Part shown: positions 47,640 through 58,219 of the stretch, piece after piece
Layout: each line of letters begins with the position of its first letter
Position numbering within the stretch: position 1 is the first letter of the stretch
Assembly: GCA_020091685.1 (NCBI GenBank)
Contig: CM034597.1
Coordinates: 2,612,646-2,676,645, forward strand
DNA length: 64,000 nt
Reading direction: 5' to 3'
DNA from: Lutjanus erythropterus
Taxonomy: Eukaryota > Chordata > Actinopteri > Lutjaniformes > Lutjanidae
Translations under genes and position numbers: made by a program
The notes under the pieces: generated by a model
Databases searched by the model: none
The model's input: the letters and a program-made list of their open reading frames with translations, nothing else
What the model was told of the DNA's origin: nothing

Positions 47640-47960
47640 CTGCTGTCTTCACTTAGAGACTATTTTTACAGAGGACTGACAGAGAGCTGAACATTATGAT
47701 GTCACAGTGAAGTTGACCTTTGACCTTTTGGAAATAAAACATCACCTCATCATTTTATCCTGTCAGATATTTGTGTGTAATTTTGTCATAATTAGCATAT
47801 GAAATCTTGAGTTATGGCCAAAAATGTGTTTGTGAGGTCACCGTGACATTTGGCCATCAAATCAGCTCATCTTTGAGTTCAAGTGAATATTTAGTTTAGG
47901 TTTGAAGAAATTCCCTCAAGCAGTTCTTGAAATATCACAGTCACAAGAATGGGATGATAA
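47640..47960 (+). repeat. Interspersed repeat (TGACCTTTGACC family)
   Basis: GAAGTTGACCTTTGACCTTT, AATTTTGTCATAATTAGCAT, ATGAAATCTTGAGTTATGGC, GAGGTCACCGTGACATTTGG and AAGAAATTCCCTCAAGCAGT are a widespread teleost repeat (recall). A short fragment lies at 13410. Confidence 0.6.
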
Positions 47961-47976
47961 AAAAAACAACAAAAAA

Positions 47977-48768
47977 CAGTGATGTAAAAAGTACTGAAAA
48001 TCTGTACTCAAGTACAAGTACTATTACATTGAAATAGTACTAATTGCAAGTAAAAGTACTGGTGCTACAAAAGTACTTAAGTAAAAGTATTCTTGTCAAA
48101 AACTACTCGTAGTATTAGTTACTTTTTAGCCGCTGATGTTTAATACATTATCAATAGCAGCCCTCAATTGAAAGTGGTTTCTGTTTGTCCAAATCTTCAG
48201 TCTCAGTTCCTCCTCTGCTCTGTTCAGTGGTCATGGTTACCTCTCGAAGGGTTGCAGATTTTGTGCATTTTCCTTAACTGATGAAAAAACCAATAATCAA
48301 TTTATCATTAACAATGTTTTAGATACAAATCACATAAAAAAAAAAAAAAATCATAATTTTTTTTTCTTTTTCTTATTCAACAAATGGCTCCACCAGACAA
48401 AACAATGTTCATGACGTGCAATTACAGCTATTTTTAGACCGTTAAATTCAAATACATACTGATTAATAGATTCTTAAAATCCTTTCTCCAAACCTGTGCT
48501 GCTGCAGTGTTTGGTTTTCTGTCCATATCTCATTGTTTTTATTGGCCTGCTTGAGAGCAGATCACCTGATTGGCTACAAATGTGTAGGTGAAAGGTCTGG
48601 ATATTAACTCAAATTGTACTCAATAATAAAATATGATTCTAAAAGTATCTAAGTAGATTAATGCATACTTAAGTAAAAGTGCAGACTTGAAAATGTACTC
48701 ATGAAAGTACAAGTACCTAAAAAATTGACTTAATTACAGTAATTTGTAATTAGTTACTTCCACCCCTG
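47977..48768 (+). mobile_element. hAT-like non-autonomous element, second copy
   Basis: Starts CAGTGATGTAAAAAGTACTG and ends AGTTACTTCCACCCCTG, the same termini as 5769-6375, and shares TCTGTACTCAAGTACAAGTA. It lacks the 155-bp insertion found in that copy but has extra AT-rich interior. No clear target duplication (A-rich flanks). Confidence 0.7.
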
Positions 48769-48902
48769 GAAAACATAATGCTTGTGACCATAAAAACAAA
48801 GACATAAAAAAAAAAAAAAAAAGCATACAGTCACGTAAAAAATTCAGCTGATCAGTCCAGTAGTATTAGAGATTAGCTGCAGACAGGATGTAGTTTCAGT
48901 GA

Positions 48903-48942
48903 TCACTCACTCACTCACTCACTCACTCACACACACACACAA
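48903..48942. repeat. CACT/CA microsatellite
   Basis: About six CACT units followed by CACACACACACA. Confidence 0.9.
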
Positions 48943-48959
48943 GCGAGTACATGATCCCC

Positions 48960-49970
48960 CGGCTTATGCTTGGTGGGGATAATTATGAATATACAGTAGC
49001 AAACAGAATGAGGAATGAGAACATTGTGAACAAGCAAATGTGAATTTGAAATTGAAGAGCCGCTCGATCCAAAGTATAAATTTCTCCATGTTGTTCTAAT
49101 TGAATTTGTAGATGAGCCTCATAAGTCATAAGACATATAAGCTCCAATCATCAACCAGATTCTACATGAAAAAAAACATGAGAGCAGAAACTGATGAGGC
49201 AGGTAAGTCTGTGTTCATCCATCTTGCCGGTACATTTATCAGACATTATGAGGCGGTGTCATCCAGCAGCGTGGCCAACACGCTGGCTTGTTGCTGGTGC
49301 TGCTGCTGGCGCTTCGTTGAAGGCATCATCTGTGTGTGTTTGCAGTAATTATTGGGGCCTTTAAGACTGAGCCAGCTCCGTTGGCCTCCGACAGAAATTG
49401 CCGTCAAATGGTACGAAATGGGTTCATCGCTTCCCACCCAAGGAAACTGTTGCTGTCAAGAACAAAGAAACAGCTTTTTTCTCTTGGCTTTGTAATCTGA
49501 AACACCCACCACTATGTCTGCTCCGCACAACTCCCTGACCAGGTACTGCCAACTCTCCTCCAGTGAGACTCGCTTTTGGCTGCTCGAAAACTTGTGAGAA
49601 GGTGCCAGATGACATTATATGCTAATTTGCATATAATACCATCTCTGCTTCCCTGCTAAGAATAGATTCTTTAGTAGAGGGGGAGATTTACTGTGTATAG
49701 GATGAAGCACTGTGATGAGATCTCTATGGGTTTGTCAGCGTTTACTTGCATCAGTATCAGCTGTGCCAATTTGTCACCAAACGCTCAAGGAGTTGACACA
49801 TTAAGAACGCTCCCCGTGGTTGTTTGTCAAAGCGTACTTTTTAGACCGTCTGAAATCTGCTAAATGTGGCCACAGTCATCAAGTTTGCAGCAGCAGTTTG
49901 TGACTTTAACTGGTCTGAAAACAAGACGAGGGTGTACAGGCAGCACTGCTGTGAGGCTGGGAAAGTCTTT
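48960..49970. promoter_or_regulatory. Repeat-poor block, candidate conserved non-coding region with octamer palindrome
   Basis: About 1 kb with none of the repeats that crowd the rest of the window. At 49614-49637 ATTATATGC and GCATATAAT form a perfect 9-bp inverted repeat around TAATTT. The repeat contains the octamer ATTTGCAT (49625-49632), the classic POU/Oct site, and ATGCTAAT on the other strand. A TTTATCAGACATTATGAGG stretch and CTG-rich text near 49280-49310 lie upstream. Enhancer function is an inference. A GTAAGT site at 49203 with an open 49112 start is likely chance. Confidence 0.35.
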
Positions 49971-50390
49971 GCAAAAGATCTAAGCTGTAACATGAATAAA
50001 GCTGAGGTCCAAAGTTTGATTTTGAAAGCAAAGTAGTAGTAGTAAATAGTAAATATAGCATTTTGATAAATGAATCTTTGTATAACAGGTGGTGGTAAAA
50101 TATAGCAGTAGATTTTTCAGTTATCTGTACTTCACTTGAGTATTTATTTTTTTGACAACTTTTTACTTCTACTCCCTACATTTGAACACGAACATCTGTA
50201 CTTTCCATACATTTTCAAAACAGGCTCATTACTTTATTCTTGATGCATTTGAAGGAAATTATTGATTGTTTATATATCATCATGCGCTGCTGATTTCAGC
50301 CTAAATGGATGCAACAATAACACATAGAAAGGACGATTCCTAGATGCATCCATCAACATAGGACAGACGTAACAAAACTAAAATAAAAAT

Positions 50391-51029
50391 GTTGGAAAAC
50401 TCCCCTATACTGTGACTGGCTGTTAAGCAACTCCCCTGTATTGTTATTGGCTGTTGGAAAACTCCCCTGTATTGTGACTGGCTGTTGGAAAACTCCAATG
50501 TGCTGTGATTGGCTGTTAGAAAAAACACCTGTGCTGTGATTGGCTGTTAGAAAATGGTCCTGTAATGTGATTGGCTGTCGGAAAACTCCTCTGTGCTCTG
50601 ATTGGCTATTGGAAAACCTCCCTTGCTGTGATTTGTTGATGTAAGGTCCCTCTGTATTGTGATTGGCTGTTGGAAAATCCTCCTCTTTTGTCATTGGCTG
50701 TTAGGAAACTCCCCTGTCCTCTGATTGGCTGTTGGAAAACTCCCGTGTTGTGATTTGCTGTTAGAAAACCACCCTGTGCTGTGATTGGGTGTTTTAAAAA
50801 CCCCTTGCATGGTGATTGGCTGTTGGAAATCTCTCCTGTATTCGGATTGGGTGTTGGAAAATCTCCCTGTATTGTGATTGAATGTTGAAAAGTCCCCCGG
50901 TATTGTGATTGGCTGTCGCAAAAAAACATCTATTGGCTGTTGGAAAATTTCCCTGTATTGGATGTTGGAAAACTCCTGTGCTGTGATTGGCTGTTAGAAA
51001 AAGGTCCTGTACTGTGATTGGCTGTTCGA
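50391..51029. repeat. Minisatellite with an ATTGG (inverted CCAAT) motif in most units
   Basis: About 21 diverged tandem units of roughly 30 bp with consensus near GGAAAACTCCCCTGT then GCTGTGATTGGCTGTT. Most units keep GATTGGCTG, the reverse complement of a CCAAT box. Minus-strand open frames across it (50353-50694, 50606-50929, 50794-51258) read QPITIQG/NSQSQYRG-type repeats and are products of the array. Confidence 0.9.
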
Positions 51030-51639
51030 CAAATAAGACCAAAAAAGGCATAAAAGATGTAACAAAACAAACACGATGTAAAAGATGTAAAAAGATGTTA
51101 AAAAAAAACATCACGAAAAGATATAACAGGATGTAATAAGATGTAAAGAATGAAAAGAATGTTTTGTTTCTTTTGGTCATTTCTGTGTAACAAAAAAAAT
51201 TACAAAGACATAAGACAAAAAAAGTTGAAAAAGAAAAAAACATAACAAGACAAGACAAAAAACCTAAAAAAAAGACAAAACAGACGCACCAAGAAACAGA
51301 CAGAGAGGGAGACTCGACTGTGGAGAAACAGTGAGAATCAGTTAGCTTTGGTGAGAAATGTCAGTCAGAAGACAACTTTTTACTTTTATAATTTGAGTAC
51401 ATTTCAGAGCCTGAACTTTTTCACTTTTATTGCAGTAAAGAAGTAGAATCAGTTCTTCTACTTTGTCCTTTTTTACGCAAGTATAAACATTATCAGGGTT
51501 TTCTTACACATTAAACCTGCATTAATTGTTTTTGTGGCCACTAGAGGGCAGCAAAACAAGCAACACCCCATCATTGACATACTGTGTTATCACATTATAA
51601 AGATGATGGCAAAATGTGAAAACAGGTAGAAGTGGGACT

Positions 51640-51870
51640 AAGTCATTTTGAAAGTCATAAGTAAGACCCAAGTCTTTGCATTCAAACCCCAAATCCTACG
51701 TCAGTAAAGTCTCAAGTCAAGTCCTGAGTCCTACACTTTGGTTCTTAAGTCCTAAACAAGTCATAATGCACTCCTCAACAAAATGTAGTGCCATTTAACA
51801 ACAGAGCCTTGACTTACCGTTCTTTGTGCAGCTTCAAATGTTGAAAAAACCGAACAGACTTATTACTGTG
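51640..51870. repeat. AAGTC-rich interspersed repeat
   Basis: AAGTCTCAAGTCAAGTCCTG, TTAAGTCCTAAACAAGTCAT and TTGACTTACCGTTCTTTGTG are part of a fish repeat with AAGTC words. A GTAAGT donor-like site on its minus strand is part of the repeat. Confidence 0.45.
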
Positions 51871-52456
51871 ATATTCATTTAAATTTCATATTCATGTTTG
51901 TCGTTCTTGAATAATGCATACATATAATATTATTTTGTTACGTTTCTCTGCAAGCTTTGATATTTGTTGAAATCTGAAATTTGGTGTTGTCCTTGGAAGA
52001 TGATGCATACATATGCTGTTTTATGCAGATGTATTTTTAACAAAACAACGTATGTTTTCCCAACAATTCGCCTAATCCAATTTCTGTTTCTGTCAAACCG
52101 TTTCTGGGATTGGGACAGGGGGGTCAAAATATGCAGGGGGTCCAGCATCCAAAAACAGACTGAGAACCACAGTGGTATAGTTAGAGGATCAGTGGATTTC
52201 TGACAGGACAGCCTGATACCCAAACCAGGGCCTAATGAAAGCAACATGACTGCCAGGCTTTCAGAGGAATGCTCACCCAAATATTCACACTTAGCACAAT
52301 GTGTAGGCAGCTCTAGTTTGGTCTCTCTTTATCTGCTAAATACACCATGTTCAACAGCTTGCCTGTCTGCTCTTTGGTGCTGCAGATAATGTACAGTGTT
52401 AGAGCTCAATATATGTTTTCACAAAAAGAAAAAAGAAAGAAAAACAACTACAATTG

Positions 52457-52883
52457 TATGGAAGCCCAAGTCCTCCAACACAAGAAAAAAAAAAGCACGG
52501 TAAATTATAATTATAAACTGAAAATCAAAATTATGAGATAGAAAGTCATAAATATGGGGTAAAAAAAATCTGAAATTATGAGATAAAAAGTTGAAATTAT
52601 TAGATAAAAAGTCATAATTCTGAGATAAGTCATTCTGAGATAATATGTCAAAATGATTATTATATAACTATGACTTTTTATCCTGTAATTTCAACTTTTT
52701 CATCTCAAAATTGACTTTGTATCTCATTATATCTACTTTTTAACTCTTGTGACTTCTTAATCTCATAATCATGACTTTTCTCATAGTTTCCACTTTTTAA
52801 TCTCATCATTTTTCATCATTTCTATTTCATAATTTTTACCATGGCAACATTTTTTCTTTCACTGGTGAAAATGAGCTTCCATA
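52457..52883. mobile_element. Fold-back miniature element
   Basis: Left end TATGGAAGCCCAA and inverted right end TATGGAAGCTCATTTTCACC pair. The interior has GAAATTATGAGATAAAAAGT words on the left and ACTTTTTATCCTGTAATTTC / TTAATCTCATAATCATGAC words on the right, so most of the 427 bp can fold on itself. A partial copy is at 19000-19120. Confidence 0.65.
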
Positions 52884-53455
52884 GTACTGAGACTGAAAAC
52901 AGTAAAGTTGTCAGTCATGGAACAGAACTGGGTTCATCACTATAAGCAGAACCTCTCATAATATTAATGTTTACCACCGTCAGTATTTAGTGTTTGAATA
53001 ATAACATATGCTGCTAACATGAAAATGTGCATTAAACACAGCGTACAGCTGCTTGGTCTGTAAAGCTAACATTAGCTGTTAGTCTTACCTATAAAAGTTT
53101 CTTTAAGTTAGATGTTGAGACACACACTTTCAACTTTGCGACTGTCAGATTAGCTGGTTTCACTGAGACCAGAGTGGTGTTAAGACGTGAGGCATTGTAA
53201 CGTGTGAACATTGTGCATGGTAATATATCATTCTTTATTTTAAAATGTATTTGAAAACTGTAATCCTGCTAAATAAGATCCATTTTTACTCAATGTAGCT
53301 GTAATCTGACTGTCTTGCTTTCCTTTAACTGTAATGTGTCATTTGATGCTTCAAAGTTAGTCCCCAATCCTGTGCACAGCCAACCGTCTGAATGTCCTCC
53401 AATGAGCAGTGACATCTGTGTGTATGATGTTTCTGTCCAATCAGTGGACCCGGGT

Positions 53456-53479
53456 CTGTGTGTGTGTGTGTGTGTGTGC
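53456..53479. repeat. GT microsatellite
   Basis: Eleven to twelve GT units, about 110 bases upstream of the exon at 53587/53615. Confidence 0.9.
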
Positions 53480-53614
53480 TTGCATCACTTATGCTTGTAA
53501 CTCTCCTCACATTCTCATCCATCATGAACTCGCAGCACCTCTAACCTGTACCGTATGTGTTCTGCACATTGTGTTCCCTCCCCCAGGCAGGTGTGTGTGT
53601 GTATGTGCGTTCAG

Positions 53615-53760
53615 GTCTGATGGAGCGGCTTCAGTATGGCAGCCTGCTGGTTAAATCGGGCGACCGCAGAGAGAACAACCCCGCACTGCTTTACTGCCAG
53701 GCTCAGCTCGCCACCGCTCCCTACCTGCTGCAGATCAGCACGCAGCAGGAGAACACGCTG
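53615..53760 (+). CDS. Probable internal exon of an unassigned plus-strand gene
   Basis: A markedly GC-rich segment in AT-rich surroundings, open in one frame: LMERLQYGSLLVKSGD, RRENNPALLYCQAQLATAPY and LLQISTQQENTL, ending in phase 0 at a CTG|GTGAGC donor. Two acceptors are possible. The one ending TGCGTTCAG at 53614 leaves two bases to finish a codon. The one ending TTCCCTCCCCCAG at 53586 has a better pyrimidine tract and gives a phase-0 exon of 174 bp that would also encode AGVCVYVRSG from GT-rich sequence. The phase-0 version would splice directly to the exon at 5236-5320. The donor phase fits the next candidate at 60751. Family not recognised. This is the strongest coding signal in the window. 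Confidence 0.7.
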
Positions 53761-54239
53761 GTGAGCAGCTGTACAGTCTGTGTGTAGGAGGGTAATGACT
53801 GAATGTTTCTGTGGTAGCTTGTCAGCGTGTGTGAGTGTTTCTGTGTATTTGTATCTGTATGAGATCCAGTGTAAGCCAGGATTAATATAAAGTGTATTTG
53901 TATAGTTACTGTACTGCCACAGTGTAAGTAACAGATTACATTTACTCTTGCCAACTCTACCGATTTTCCCAGGGGATTATTTTTTTGTCCTGGGATCACA
54001 ATTATCTTGTATTTCTCAAGAATTCCCACATTGTAAGGAACTTTTTAAACGAAAATGTCATGCATTTTGTCACATCCATTTTCTTTTAAGGACAGGAACA
54101 AAAAATGGAATAATCAAACTGATAAATATTTGTTTATGCCAGATAGTTACTCAAGTTCACACTAGTGGGATGAATTATTCTGTATTCTTTCAAGAGAATT
54201 AAAAGTAAAATTTAAAGTATTCAACATAAACATGCTGTA

Positions 54240-54620
54240 GAACTGCAAGATTAATTGCTAACTGATAATTGATTATTCACTCTGAGTGTTTTTTTAAAAG
54301 AAAAAAGTCACTTAAATATGATTGTTTTCTGCTTTCCTTACTCCTCTGTAACACTGCACTGAATATCTCTGAGTTGTGGACAAAACAAGACATTTGAAGA
54401 CGTCATGTTGGGCTTTGGGAAACACTGATCAACTTTTTTCAACATTGTCAGACATTTTATGGATCAAACAATTAATCATTTAATTCAGAAAATGATCAAC
54501 AGATCGATCAATAATGAAAATAATGGTTACAGGAAAGACTTGAGAAATACATGTGTGTGCTCCAGTACGTTTGGACCTCAAGTGACAAGATTGTGACAGG
54601 ATTAATTAATGGATTCACTG
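54240..54620 (+). repeat. AT-rich interspersed repeat, same family as 21260-21740
   Basis: CTTTCCTTACTCCTCTGTAA, CACTGAATATCTCTGAG, ACATTTTATGGATCAAACAA and CAATAATGAAAATAATGG parallel 21370-21690. Confidence 0.55.
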
Positions 54621-55364
54621 AGAAAATGCTCATAATCATTGTCCTTTAAAAGTCTCCTAATCCCTATTTTTGAGGTCTCAAGGTTTCGCAAGTACAGTCA
54701 TGTTCTTATACTGTTATACTGTACATGTTGAGAATTTTTAAAAATATGTCATTTTACTTTTACTGACCCTCTTCACAATGTAATCATTAAACTGGACTAC
54801 ATAGCATCAATGGTGATTTCATTTTAGTATCGATACAATACTTTTTCTCACATCACTTGTAAGTAAGCTGAGTGCTACCTACTGACAATACGCTGCAGCA
54901 CAAGAGCAGGTAACTGTGGCAAAAGCGGTGCTTTCTCACAATAGCACAATAGGGTGGGACTCTTTCAGGTGCTTCCTGGAAATATTCCTGAACATATTGC
55001 CAGAGCAGACCAAACATATAAATCATAAACACAGTTTGAAATATATAAGTGCAAGTGGGATTAATGGTGTGGTCTCTCTCAGTGTGTCATTATGTGTGTG
55101 TGTGGTGACAGTAAGGCCCCAATTTGACAAACCAGGAATTCTCTTTAAATTAAGGTCAGGTTTTGGTTAAGAGTTACTCAGTTTAGACTGTGTGTGTATG
55201 TGTGTGTGTGCCAGGATGGCCTCCAGTGTAGCATCATCAAGGAACACTTTTAGCAGCATAGTAGCAACAGAGAGCGAGAACTAGGCTGGCTTGTTTTAAT
55301 AAAGTCTTGAATTATGCACGGCAATAAGCAGAGCCTGGACTTGAATATTTATGAAGTGAGGAGA

Positions 55365-55404
<40 letters not shown>

Positions 55405-56098
55405 GAATCAGAAAGCAGAGGCTGGCCCTCTTTCTGTCCTCTGTTTGTGTGTGTTTGTACGTGTGAGCAAAAGTGTGTAATGAGTGGGAGTGTGTGTGTT
55501 TGTGTGCGGTGATGAGAAACAATAAGAAAGGAATGAGAGGAACCGTGTGTGTGAACGTGAAGAACAAGTGTGCTATTATGTGTGTGTGAAATGAGCACTT
55601 GAGCAGGGGAGAAATTAAGAGTGAGAGTGAGAGTGTGTGTTAGGGAGAGAGTGACTTAGTGTGGAGCACTGTAAGTGTAGTAGTCTGGTTAGTTTGGATA
55701 TACTGCAGCGAGGATCACTGAGTGAAACCTAATTAAACAATATAGTGTAGCACATTCAAGACAGGCATGAATCTTTAGGAACCAAATGTCCCACTAAATA
55801 TTATAATACGTATACATCATCACCAGAAGTAGTAATAAAACTCTTATTAACACTACAACAGCCAAGTTAGTCATTTTGACCCTTTTCAAATTTATATGCG
55901 CAATAATTTGTTGAATTAAAAAACACAATGCTGCTGGTACCAGACTTTGTGTGTGGTGGGTGTGTATGTATACATTAGACAAAGAAAATGTGATCACCAC
56001 TGTTATATTGTTACTTTTTTCACAGTTAGAGATGCATCGTGGTTGCATAGCAACTATAATTATATTGTATGTGTTGTATTGTATATATAATTAGAGGC
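54621..56098. other. No gene; GT-rich and GA-rich stretches
   Basis: Contains a GA microsatellite (55362-55405) and GTGTGTGT-rich patches at 55080-55220 and 55440-55650. The open frames at 55296-55598 are formed by these repeats. Confidence 0.4.
55362..55405. repeat. GA microsatellite
   Basis: About 20 GA units with one AA interruption. Confidence 0.9.
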
Positions 56099-56270
56099 AG
56101 GGGAGACCAGGGATGGTTGTAACACCTTTTGTCTCAGCACCTACAACTCATGGAATTTTTGTGTTAAAGCTCTCAAATGTTGAAACAAAGTACCCTTACT
56201 TATTACAAACAGCAATGTTTACAACGTTTTTTGGTTTTATTTTTGTACTCGTTTCCAGCCTTTTTTCATA
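56099..56270 (+). repeat. Repeat copy, inverted partner at 63731-63902
   Basis: Begins AGGGGAGACCAGGGATGGTT and runs 172 bp to TTTTTTCAT. The minus strand of 63731-63902 is the same length and about nine bases in ten identical by eye, including ATGTTGAAACAAAGTA and CTTACTTATTACAAACAGCA. One sharp boundary is at the AGGGGAGACC end. Confidence 0.75.
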
Positions 56271-56904
56271 GGCTATGATTGTTTTTTGTGATGGTTGTAG
56301 GGGGACAGTTGTTTATTATTAATGTTAAAATAACATGTTTACATTTTGGTGTTTTTTTCATTTTTTAAAAAGATAAACTATTAGAATAAATGCATTAATC
56401 TCTTAGTCTGGTATTTATCATGGCAGATGATAGAGTTTGGAAGTCAAAGGTCAAAATGAAGCTTATGGCTGTTCTAGTTATGGAATTCTGACACCTCTAG
56501 TGTTAATTTACTGCATGACTGAAAGTATATGTGATTTGCATGACATGGCTTGTCTTAAACCAATTTCATTCCATTACAAATACTTTAAACAGTTCAAAAT
56601 TAGGTTCACCAAAATGGAACAGGGCCACCTCCATGTTGGCAGAAAAGGCTGAAACTTGGGCCATAACATGACGTTGCTGGGACGTCCCGTTGAGAAACAT
56701 CTTTAAAGCTAGAGTAGGTAATTTAATTTAGAGGCATAATGTTAGCTACACAGACAAATGCTCACATCAACTACACAGACCAACCACCAACTCTGGCTTA
56801 ACAGAGGAACTGCTGATGTTAGCTACACAGACCAACCTGCAACTTTAGCTACACAGAGCAACTGCTAATATTAAGGGGTAATCCAAAAGTAATCAAGTTC
56901 CATT

Positions 56905-56976
56905 ACTGACTGTATTTTTTAACAAGTGATTAGTATCTTTATAGGAATACATTTTTATGTAACCCTTCCAACCCTG
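56905..56976 (-). repeat. hAT-type end fragment
   Basis: Ends TGTAACCCTTCCAACCCTG, inverted CAGGGTTGGAAGGGTTAC, the same kind of terminus as the element starting at 37545. Confidence 0.45.
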
Positions 56977-57780
56977 GTGACACACAGTCATGATGTGAAA
57001 ACAACACCAGCCACACACTGTCACGGCTGCTAATTACAGTAGCTAATGTAACACTGAGGAAATACAGTGTTTTGGTCATCTAACTGTAAAGGAAGGAATC
57101 TCTGTCTGTCTTGTGTTTATGTCCTTCACATATATCAAGAACTGTCACCACTACCACTGCACTAGTGTTTTTAATTCAAATTTCATAAATCAAACATTGA
57201 TTAAATTAAATCAAAAGTGAATGAGGGAAAATTATTAGTGTTCCATTGCCATTGTGGGCTTTTTAAAGTTCTATCCATTTATTCTCTACTGCCTTGCCAA
57301 ATTCATGGTCTTTCTCAGTGTTTAATGGTGGTGGTCTGGGAAGTGATCCAGATTTCTAAACTCTCTTTCCGTCACCAGAGTTCATGACCATAGATGAGAG
57401 TCAGAAAGTAAATCCACTGGTTTTTCAAAGTTGATGCCAGTAATTTTTATAGTGAAGCTGCTAAGTTTTTACATTATTTAGAAAATTTAAATTGGACCAT
57501 TTTTTTAAACTGAAAAAACTTAATACTTGCACATCTCTGTTTCCTCACAATTATATTTTTGCTCAGGTCAAACAGCCAGAAGGTCGCCAACTTCCCTACA
57601 CCACTCTTTAAAAAGTAAAAGCAGCTGGACCAAGAAAACCTATTCCTCTTTCTTTCCTTTCCTCTGCCGCCCACTTTCCTTTCCTTCATTTATTTTCCAC
57701 CCCTGTCCTCTGCTTCGACTTCCTATCCGTCTCTCTTTAGATCCATTCCCCACCCACCCTCAGCCTTAGGAACCATTTCC
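56977..57780. other. No gene seen
   Basis: AT-rich, with a TTCATGACCATAGATGAGAG repeat scrap near 57380 and a C/T-rich patch at 57640-57780. Confidence 0.35.
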
Positions 57781-57789
57781 CGCCCTGCC

Positions 57790-58190
57790 CTTTTCTCTGT
57801 GACTCTGAAGATAGCGCAGGAAGTTAATTTTCATGTAAGTGGACTCTTTGCCGCTTCAAGTGTTGCTGTTCAGGCCTCAAGCACATCCTGGCCAGCCTTA
57901 TTTATCCTAGCAGTGGGTAGCTCCATGGCTAGGATGTCAATTAATGACACACTCCACTGGTGCAAGGAGAGAAAGTGTGCAGAGGTTTCCATCTAATAGC
58001 AGACATCTTGTTTCCCGCCGGCCAAAGTTCTCCCAGAGTCCCGTTGGGGCTCTCAGAGGAGTTATCAGTTAATAGTATTAACTGTGGAGGGCACAGTGAT
58101 GGTGGACCTTGTCATTTAGAATGTAATTTACAGCTCCGTTTCAAGAAATACATGACTGTGAGACATTCCCCATGTAATCTACAACTGTAA
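57790..58190. promoter_or_regulatory. Repeat-poor block, possible conserved non-coding element
   Basis: Balanced composition and no recognised repeat. AT-hook-like cores such as GTCAATTAATGACA and AGTTAATAGTATTAACTG (both self-complementary) resemble homeodomain sites. Function is an inference only. Confidence 0.25.
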
Positions 58191-58219
58191 TGTTTGTTTT
58201 GTTTACTTTCTTTCTGCAG

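Noticed and set aside
49112-49203. Segment starting ATGAGCCTC with a GTAAGT donor
   Set aside because: It lies in the repeat-poor block, but the peptide is low-complexity and AT-rich, and no acceptor phase links it to the other exons.
50353-51258. Repetitive minus-strand ORFs (QPITIQG / NSQSQYRG)
   Set aside because: They are translations of the 30-bp minisatellite; the unit is not a stable multiple of three and the frames shift.
51810-51880. Minus-strand GTAAGT donor near 51820
   Set aside because: It belongs to the AAGTC-rich interspersed repeat and would leave a 14-base exon.
55296-55598. 100-codon minus-strand ORF
   Set aside because: Translation of GA and GT repeats (SLSLSL, HTHT).
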